Source: Aspidiotus rigidus
Lineage: Eukaryota > Arthropoda > Insecta > Hemiptera > Diaspididae
Assembly: GCA_035079385.1 (NCBI GenBank)
Contig: JAVHKY010000026.1
Coordinates: forward strand, 2,444,501 to 2,508,500
Direction of reading: 5' to 3'
DNA: 64,000 nucleotides
Position numbers and translations under genes: made by a program. The stretch's first letter is position 1. The number at the start of each line of letters is the position of its first letter. Shown piece by piece: positions 56,176-64,000 of this stretch. Below the pieces are notes generated by a model that saw nothing but the letters and a program-made list of their open reading frames with translations, had not been told where the DNA came from and did no database searches.

Positions 56176-59013
56176 TTACTGGAGAATCTTACTTGGTTTA
56201 GCTGCATCCTCCAAAGTGGATTCGCTACAATCATTTGCATAGTGCCCGTTGCTACCACAATTATAACATGATAACTTCTGCATCACAACCGGTGTGTACG
56301 GTATGGCACCGGGAATGAACGCCTGCGGTGGTGGGTACTGGTGGTAAACGATTTCGCCACTGGTATACGGATGGTGAGAGGGCGCTCTCATGTAACTATT
56401 GGCCGGAAACGACGTCGGAGTAAAACGTACATAATGCGTTGGCTGGATGTACGTAGCATTTGTCACAGTAGCCGTAACCGGATTTGTAGTATACTGAAAT
56501 GCCGCTCCCTCCGCATTAGCATTGTTAAAATTTGGTTTCCTAGCTTCCTCGCTATTTCCATTCATATTTTCATTCCGTCGTCTAAGAAAGCGAGAAAAAA
56601 GAAAATTAAAACAGAAGCTCTAAACTGAGTGATTTGCATTCGCGGTCATATTGAATACAAAATTTAAATATCACAAGAACAATAAATATCAAAGTTCATT
56701 TACCGATTGGTGCCTCGACCTCTGGTATATGTGTTCTGATTTTTGGATCGACCACGACTATTAATTACACGTCCGCGTCCAGGATACGAAGTTTGAGGAG
56801 CAGAATTTCTTTCCTCACTACTACTATCGCCAGCGTTACTTCTTTCATCGTTAATATTATTTGTATGATTATTGTTTACATTGTATTCGTTATTTCCATT
56901 ACTTTTATTATTTCCTATTCAAAGAAAGGAAAAGTTGTGAATCATAAAGTGAAACAATAACAAGAATTCCTACAGAACTATGACGTACGTTTATTAAAAT
57001 TATTTTGCGGTAGCATTGGCGTATTTGGAGGACTGGACTGTTCTGAAGAGGTTGTATCCGAATTCGAACCATTTGAATTACGACTAGTAGTATTTGCCTC
57101 TAAACGCAACATGTTCATATCGTGTTCCAGACACGGTATCTCGGCAGTGGCCGGCGAAACATAACCGTTTATCTGTTGGGAACAGAAGTCGCAGCCAGGT
57201 GCTGCTACTGGATAGAGTGTACCGCTAGGATCGACTGCACCGGCCATTGCGGCCGTGTAAGTTATGAGATTAGCTCTAGGAACTGAATCCTCGACAAAGT
57301 TTTTCAGAGCCTCCGTCTATAAAACAAAATCATCAATACAAATATTGACAAAAAATAACCTAAGGTGTAATATTCCAAAAAATTTACTTCGGCTTCTAAA
57401 GGAGCGGCTTTGTCAACAGATGAATCATCACTACTTAGTCTTTTAGTAACACCCATCATACACCTTAGAGACTGAATATTGTCTTCAGTCATGCCAAGAG
57501 CAGTTAATTCTTCATCAGTCCTGCTGTACAACTGTAACCATAATGAGGAGAGTAAAGTATTTAGTTCACACTGAGAGAGAAAGTATATTTCTAAAAGAAA
57601 TACTGACGTGCTCTGAGCCAAAATTCGGCGGATTCATTGGTAGCGGTGACGATTCTTTGTTGATCATATCCACAAACGGATCAGGCAGCGGTAAGGATGC
57701 TGGCTGATGGGGTAAAAGACCAGCCAACTGCGGAGATCTTACGAACGGAGCGGAGAGAGGCCGTGCCTTTGCGGAGGGCGACGATGACCTACTCGGTGAA
57801 TTTGATATACTCGGCGAAGACGATCTTGACATAAACGAATGCGTGGTGACAGTTTGCTCGGTTGTGGTAAATACTACAGGTATGGCGGCGGCACCGTTCC
57901 ATCCAGCTGGTGGGAAAGGATACCGTACAAAATTAGGCGCCGGCAAGCCCATACTGATTTGTTCGTGCATAGGAATCGGAACTTCATCTGGAAAAATGAC
58001 ATTTAAATTTGTAAATACATTATCAGAACGATTCTCATTCCTAATATATTATATTATATCAGTTAGCATTAATTTCCCTTTCTTCAGTATTAGAAATTCT
58101 GAAGACTTAGGACTAAAATGAATCAATGAAAGAAGAACTTGACAATTCACGAAATTAATCAATACTCAATACTTACGCGGGTAAGGCGGCGGAATCGTAG
58201 GTATATGACTAGGATTTGGCAATGATTGCGCTGGAAAAGTATTTTCAGGTGATGTACTTATCTGAGGCGGGCACTCCTGTGAAAACATGTTCAAAAGAAC
58301 ACTCTTTAAAAATGATGATTAATAATATCTGATGGTGCACGTAAAAACCAGTTAGATAGCAAAAGGAAAAAGTTTGTTTATCGTTGTAGATGAAAACAAA
58401 ACAAAATACTTCATTACACAACAATCACCCTTACCTGTATGGGAATCGGTGATGCGAAGGAAGGATTCTCTGACTGTTCAGCGCTAGGCTGAATAACATT
58501 ATTTTTCAAACTCAACCGTTTGTTCTCCTCAACCTGTTGTATATCGGAAAATATATTGTGCAACACTCGTTTCTGCTCGCAACTGAAGGCAGGATGATTC
58601 ACGGCAAGCGTATAGATCATAAGAAGCTGTTCAAAGCCATCGTCGTCTTCGTCCGGAGCATCGTATTTCAAAAACGTATTCACCTCGTCAGAATCACATA
58701 GAATTTTAAACAGCGAATTTGAGCAAGAATAATTGTGAGAGTGCAGCAAAGACAGATACAAAATGATTTTCTTCTGTACGTGCTTATTGCTGATTTTTCG
58801 AAGTTCTGACAGACTGATTTCGGCGGTGCTATTCGCTTCATTCTCGGCTGGCCTTAATTCGTGAAAATCCTTTCTGCCTAACTCTTCCAGACATGTGCCA
58901 AGAAATCTGAGTTCGAATGGTAAGCAGGAATGTTGTAATTTGCACATAATCCAAATACGTTCATAACTCTTCAAACCCCGAAAGTATGACACGACGTCTT
59001 CGGCGACCAACAT
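56176..59013 (-). CDS. ZCCHC14/ZCCHC2-like CCHC zinc-finger protein, seven exons
   Basis: Exons: 58435-59013, 58177-58276, 57608-57987, 57388-57531, 56989-57316, 56704-56914, 56176-56581. All GT-AG, phases 0,1,0,0,1,2, giving 715 residues. The N-terminus (EDVVSYFRGLKSYERI, LPFELRFLGTCLEELGRKDF, LRPAENEANS, ILYLSLLHSHN, LAVNHPAFSCEQ) matches the conserved N-terminal region of ZCCHC14 and starts at the same place. Exon 3 is Ser/Pro-rich; exon 4 (TDEELTALGMTEDNIQSL) looks like part of a SAM-type helix bundle; exon 6 has an RG-rich tract (PGRGRVINSRGRS...RGRG). The C-terminus has one CCHC knuckle, CYNCGSNGHYANDC (C686, C689, H694, C699). Vertebrate relatives bind RNA stem-loops and recruit TENT4 poly(A) polymerases; a post-transcriptional role here is inferred. 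The donor of exon 3 (GTCAGT) is unusual. Confidence 0.85.
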
Positions 59014-61646
59014 TTCCAGAAACCATTTACGGAAAATGTAAATAAATTAAACGAAAAGACGAATAAAATACAAAATAAAAATCTTATCAAAACATTGTTA
59101 AAAATATTCGTGAATCGAAAAATACTGGATACGAAATTTTTGTCAGCGCGATCATCCTGTAACCAATAGAGGAATTCAATTACACAAAATGTGTTTGATA
59201 TGGATTTGTTCTTTTACTACAGAATAACCGTTGCCAAACGTACCCGAATATTGATAATGAGAGTTGAGAAAGAACGACTTGAATTAGATGGATTAGGATG
59301 GAAGATTCAACTCCAGAAATTAGAAAACCAATGACTTCGATTCCATCGATTCTATGATTTATTAATTTAATAATTCTGATTCTCTCAAGGAATAATGAAT
59401 ACGGTTTCAGTTTCATACTACGTCCTCATAATTATTAATTAATTCGAAAATCCTGTAATGGGATTCAAATATTGGAAACAGCAAAGAAGAATTGTTGTGA
59501 AATAGAGAAAAATTCAAGCATAATGCTGATGAAAAGTGAAAGACTATGTTTGAAAATAGTCAAAAATACATGATTCTTGAAAAATGTCGTCGTAATATTG
59601 TTCTTCACGTGTTCTGAGCATAATAATATCCTATCAACATTAATAATCATTATACAGGCACTAATCAAGATTTCAGAACAGTAACGAAACCGATGCGGTA
59701 ATGCTACGTTGGCTGATTTCAATAAAAACTTGAAATAACAATAATAAAATAAAAAATAAATTTAAAAAAAAACAACAAAACGCAAATTTGAGAAAAGAAA
59801 AATATATACGACAATTCAAAAATTCGAAATAACAAAATAAGAACAAAGAAACTAGATAACAGTCTCCTTGATAAAATTCGGAATGATAAGTTTAAGGAAA
59901 AAGCATGATGATAAAAATGATAAATTTTTTCGCGAAAAAATATCTGTCATATTCTTATGATTATCAGTTTTAATCCATTTAAATTTACTACCGGAATTAT
60001 TAAAGCAAAAATTTCAATAAAATTTATTCATATTTTCTCTGATTAAAAAAAAAGTTCATCAAACCATCACCACTGGAAATCATTAACCAATTTTAAAATT
60101 GTAGCTTTGTAAAAGAAGTAGATCCTTAGAAAAATAGAGATACGTAATAATTCGAAAATTATTTTTTGATGAATCAAACATTTTATTTTTCTAGAAACAA
60201 AATTGAAAGCCAAAACTGAAGTGATTTTCTAGGCTAGGTACCGTAGAACGAACATCATAGGAATGAGTATTCACAGAGCTATGATGAGGTTCTCGGAAAA
60301 ATTTTACAAAAATCGTATTAGTATAGCCATAAAAGCCTTGAAAAAGAATATTTTGAATGATACAAAGTAAGATAATGCTGTGGAGACACTGAAAAGTGCC
60401 ACTTTCCATAAGTGAAATAATCATTTACGAATAAACTAGTTGTACTACACGAAATCCTTGAAAAAGGATCTCAAGTTGAAGCAAAACATACTTCAAAATC
60501 ACCCTGTTTCGCCCAAGTGCTTTTCGAAAACCAAAAATTTAAGCTGTAGTGTCATGTCTGATTTGGTTCCAAAGTTTACTGAGGAAACAAATGCGATCGT
60601 TGAAGAGCAAACCAAGAACGCTACATCCACCGTCTTCATTCCCACCTTAACACTGAAGCCATTTCTCTGTAGACGACTCCAACAATACCCGTCATCTTTG
60701 TCGAAGACACCAGCTAGACCTCATAAATCTACCATATTAGTACAGACCGCACTTGTGATTGATTTTTAAATAATTATATGCGGCGTCATAACTTCTTGAT
60801 TTCAACTTATATGGTAAATATAATATGAACTCTATTTTCAAAAAATACCATTTTTTGAAATTTAAATTTCAGTTATGGAAGAATTGAAATAACTGATGAA
60901 ATAAAATGAAATAAAAGATGAACTTGAGATGGGACTGAGGCTATTGGAGAAAAGTTATTGCAAAATATAATTCATTGCTAAAAGTCAATAGGGGTGAAAA
61001 ATGATGAAGATAGAGAGTAGCCATGGATTAGCTGAGATTTCTTCCAGAGCGGGAACTGGGGAATCATCAAACTTCCTTCGTTTGTTCTCGTTTGTTACTC
61101 ACACTCATCATCACATTCCGTTGTTGGTAATTTCTCACGATAAGAATTTTCAAGAATCGTTGGGATTTTCGTTCTGATTCAAAACTGTTGCGTCGTCGCT
61201 AGCACAAATTCATCAGAATTTTTTTCCAAACTTTAATTCCACTTTACTAAAAAAGACATGCCGGATATCGAATGAATGTGAGAAGCAATAATCTGGTATT
61301 ATAGTTTCACGATTATTAAGCATAATTTCTTCTTTCGGTAGGAAGTTGAAGTGGAAGAGTCGTTTTAGGAGTTCGTCAAAATAGAATTGATTGGACTTCA
61401 GGAGCACTCTTCTCTCAAACTCGACATTAATAATTCGAACTTTTTTAGAACTTCATTCAAATATTGAAAATAATATTTTTTTGTTTCTTCCATTATTTAT
61501 ACTTTTTGAGAAACCTAACAAATATAAAACACACATTAAAAAGAAGAAAAGCTTCAAAAATTTACAACAAAACATACGATACTGTATTAATTTTTTAAGA
61601 CAAAGAAAAAAAGGATTATTTTACAAAACAAAAAATACGGATGTCT
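59014..61646. other. Intergenic region between the ZCCHC14-like gene and PSMD3
   Basis: A+T-rich. A plus-strand frame at 60440-60769 (109 codons, Ser/Thr/Lys-rich) has no motif and no supporting context. The ZCCHC14-like promoter and 5' UTR must lie near 59014-59200. Confidence 0.4.
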
Positions 61647-63218
61647 TTAAGGAAAACCATCGTCTTCATCTTCAGCCATTTCTTTCGCTAATTCTAAATC
61701 TTGTTGCTCTCTTTCTCTTCTTTCTTCGGCAGATTCTAAATCTTTACCGTACGATTTCGGCGGGTATCGCATCGCTTTCACGCTTTGATTATGTAATTCT
61801 AAACAGAACTGTGTTCTTTCGTGGAAGGCTATCTGCGGTTCAGCAGTACAATAAATATCCGTTGACTCTTTGGTCTGCATATAACCGTTTACCGGATCAA
61901 TAATAGCTTCAATTACACCATCGCGAATAGCTTTAGCTATGATACATTCAGCATCTTGAGCGGAATCCAATCCTAATTTCTGAGCGATGTATTCCGGGGT
62001 TATTCTCGAATAGGACGCTGCGATGGCTCGGACACCTATGAGAAAAGAAAAATTAATAAATTAGCAGTTCAACGTCGAGAGGCTGTGAAAGACGATAAAT
62101 GAAAACACACCTGTTTTAATAACATTATGACGCAGCCGTATGATCATCAAGAATGTTCGATCTTGCTGAAATTGCGCGCTAAATTTATTTAAAACTTCGG
62201 AAAACGTATGAAGATTTCCTAAACGTACAGCTTGTGTAAGTTCAAAATACGGTTGTAACGCAGTCCTCATCGCTGCTTCTCTAAATATTAATCTGTCAGG
62301 AATGTCTCCCAACAGCAATTCGACGGTGAGTAATAATTTCTGCACAGCTTGACGGAAACCAACAGCTGTCGTTTGAGGAGCTTTGCGCAACGCTTGAACC
62401 AGGTTTGTATGGGCTTCCGAATACTCTAACCTAATAGCTTTTATACGACCAACGTAATAGAGAAATCGCGCCCACTCGTTGTTGCTAGCATTCTCTGGGA
62501 ACACGGATTTTGATACTAATTTATCTGCTTGATCATATAAGTTGTAGTGCAAATAACTCCGTAGTAGACAATTAATCAAAACAGCTTGGCCTTCAAAGTC
62601 ATTACGCAAAGTAGCTGTACGTAGTTTCGTATGGAAAAATGGTCTACATTTATCTAGTTCGTCATTCAGTTCGTAACTCCTCATGTGATAGAAGAAACAA
62701 CGAGCCTGAATTAAATCGAGGGAACGACGGCTGTGTGACGATAACTTTTCCATGAGAGCGTCTGAACATTTCTGGGCTCCAACAAACTTCTCTTGATCAA
62801 TCAAATATAGGATGATCAACAAGTGAATATACGCGTCCACTTCAGGCAATAAAGGGCAGGTCGAGTTCTTGATGGTGCGCATTCTCTGAGCATTCGAATC
62901 AACTTCCATTTGTTCTTCGAAAAAAGATAGCATAAAATCCTTTTCGGCCGAAGAATGCGTATAGAAGCCGTTGATAATACTCATCAGTATACTTGAGTTT
63001 AATTCTTTTCTGATCGATAAAATGGAACGTAGGATGCGAATAATGAATCGCGACTCTTTGGTAGTGACACCGCGTTCAATTTGACGGATGTTTTCTCGTA
63101 TATCCTGAATCGTACCCGCGTCCGTACCTTTGGGATCGGTTTCACCGTTTTCTTCGGATGGACTATCGACGTTTTTCATCTCTACGTCCATGGCCGTTTG
63201 ATCAGCAGTGACTGTCAT
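61647..63218 (-). CDS. PSMD3: 26S proteasome non-ATPase regulatory subunit 3 (Rpn3)
   Basis: Lid subunit of the 19S regulatory particle; a PCI-domain scaffold in cytosolic and nuclear 26S proteasomes. Two coding exons, 62111-63218 and 61647-62035, with GTGTGT donor and ATAG acceptor in phase 1, give 498 residues (human 534). Recognisable segments: acidic N-terminus ([19 protein letters not shown]), [92 protein letters not shown], the PCI region ([19 protein letters not shown] to [19 protein letters not shown]) and [20 protein letters not shown] with the C-terminal AEDEDDGFP tail. The ATG at 63218 lies six bases after an acceptor (cttactttcag), so a 5' UTR intron is present. No frame damage. 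Confidence 0.97.
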
Positions 63219-63449
63219 ATCGATCTGAAAGTAAGATACGAAATCCTTAGTAACGTCGCCGACATGCTAAAATAGTCGAATAGTAATTGTACAAGATGTT
63301 AGTCATCACGTAATATGATACGTATCAAGACATTATTCTCAACGCTGAGCATGAGAGACGAGTCGAAAATAGTTTCGGAATTAAGTCAAACGAACGCACA
63401 AAGGGATAGTAATTGAAGTAGATTTAAATTTGTTTAAAGTCATTCTTAC

Positions 63450-63520
63450 CTGATGAATTCACGAAGTTTCGAATACTCCACGGTTACAAAACAGATGTAC
63501 GGAATAACTTGCTTCTTAAT
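63450..63520 (-). other. PSMD3: Likely 5' UTR exon of PSMD3
   Basis: CATCAG|GTAAGA reads on the minus strand with the donor at 63444-63449, giving a 5' non-coding exon whose outer limit (about 63490-63520) is a guess. Spliced to the acceptor at about 63225. The space between here and 63880 is probably a shared divergent promoter. Confidence 0.45.
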
Positions 63521-63881
63521 TCGAGATCTTTCTCTTCTCCTTCGCGATTAAAGAAGGCGTATTTTATATTAAAACTTTTCAAACAATACTGCTGGAGTAG
63601 ATAATTTATAAGAAAGATATCTACCCTACTAAGTACTAATAAAACAAAAAAATCATGACAATTATTCTGCAAAAAGTGTTCGGCAATTTTTTGGCTTTTA
63701 ACGTTCATCATTGTTATTTCTATTTCAGAATTACGATTTCGTTATGTAGTAGCGCTAGTGCCGATCATTTTTACAACCGGTGTCTTTATCAGCGTGCTTA
63801 TCAGTAATATTTAACTCGGAAAAATTTGAATTTCAGGTGAGCTTTTCTTTGTTGAAGCATACCTATATTTTATTGGAGAAC

Positions 63882-64000
63882 ATGAATAAAATTTCGTGTA
63901 GAATATCTTATCTCTTCCGTTTTCATGGCAGCCATGAACTCAACCGTTTCTATTGTAGCAGAATAACCTGTATCCAAACATCTCCTCTGAACTACTGTAT
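63882..64000 (+). CDS. Partial ORF at the right edge, possible mitochondrial presequence
   Basis: ATG at 63882 opens a frame running off the window (MNKISCRISYLFRFHGSHEL..., at least 39 codons). It is rich in Arg, Ser and hydrophobic residues and lacks acidic residues near the start, as in mitochondrial targeting peptides. A donor-like CAG|GTGAGC at about 63837 may end an upstream 5' UTR exon, but no acceptor was assigned. Product unknown. Divergent from PSMD3. Confidence 0.35.
   Translation, partial: MNKISCRISYLFRFHGSHELNRFYCSRITCIQTSPLNYC

Noticed and set aside
60440..60769. 109-codon ORF between the ZCCHC14-like gene and PSMD3
   Set aside because: Low-complexity Ser/Thr/Lys composition with no motif, promoter or splice signal; cannot be supported.

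Overview
The window is eukaryotic and A+T-rich. It carries three recognisable animal genes with spliced exons, all on the minus strand: a sedoheptulokinase-like FGGY kinase (36099-47091), a ZCCHC14/ZCCHC2-like CCHC zinc-finger protein (56176-59013) and the 26S proteasome non-ATPase subunit 3, PSMD3/Rpn3 (61647-63218). The transposon mix (Penelope-like elements with GIY-YIG, R1-like and Jockey-like non-LTR elements, MULE remnants) and short introns fit an arthropod, most likely an insect. A hemipteran is only a guess. Nothing looks bacterial, and I see no CRISPR array, rRNA or convincing tRNA.

Layout. 1-12.4 kb: gene-poor DNA with a decayed LINE (2.9-4.8 kb), a truncated Penelope-like element (PLE, 5.0-6.7 kb), a minus-strand PLE scrap (8.7-9.06 kb) and a 42-bp minisatellite (11.76-12.39 kb). 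12.4-15.7 kb: an orphan ORF that stops where a 2.1-kb modular repeat element begins, then a (CT)n tract. 15.7-17.2 kb: two minus-strand LINE remnants. 17.2-20.3 kb: no clear gene. 20.3-26.2 kb: a nested retroelement cluster in which a PLE lies inside a Jockey-like LINE; the PLE tail holds a 45-bp tandem array bracketed by perfect 18-bp inverted repeats. 26.2-28.0 kb: a second copy of the modular element.

28.68-30.01 kb (plus strand) holds the most interesting gene. A seven-exon model with consistent splice phases gives a 248-residue secreted cysteine-rich protein made of two tandem domains; the duplicated exon triplets have the same intron phases. I do not recognise the family. 31-35.3 kb is a mosaic of MULE transposase remnants, a long inverted repeat with arms of about 325 bp, and duplicated blocks.

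36-47 kb is the sedoheptulokinase-like gene, inflated by transposons: a LINE in intron 3, a fold-back satellite array and LINE scraps in intron 2, and an almost full-length PLE with pseudo-LTRs in intron 1. Its last exon appears eroded before the conserved GSGSAL-type nucleotide-binding segment. 47.1-56.2 kb is A+T-rich with two weak coding candidates and one LINE remnant. 56.2-63.5 kb holds the ZCCHC14-like and PSMD3 genes, and a divergent plus-strand ORF runs off the right edge.

The three housekeeping-type genes have no evident functional link. The retroelements and repeats explain most of the rest. Hammerhead-ribozyme-like motifs recur in the PLE terminal repeats, as published for this class.
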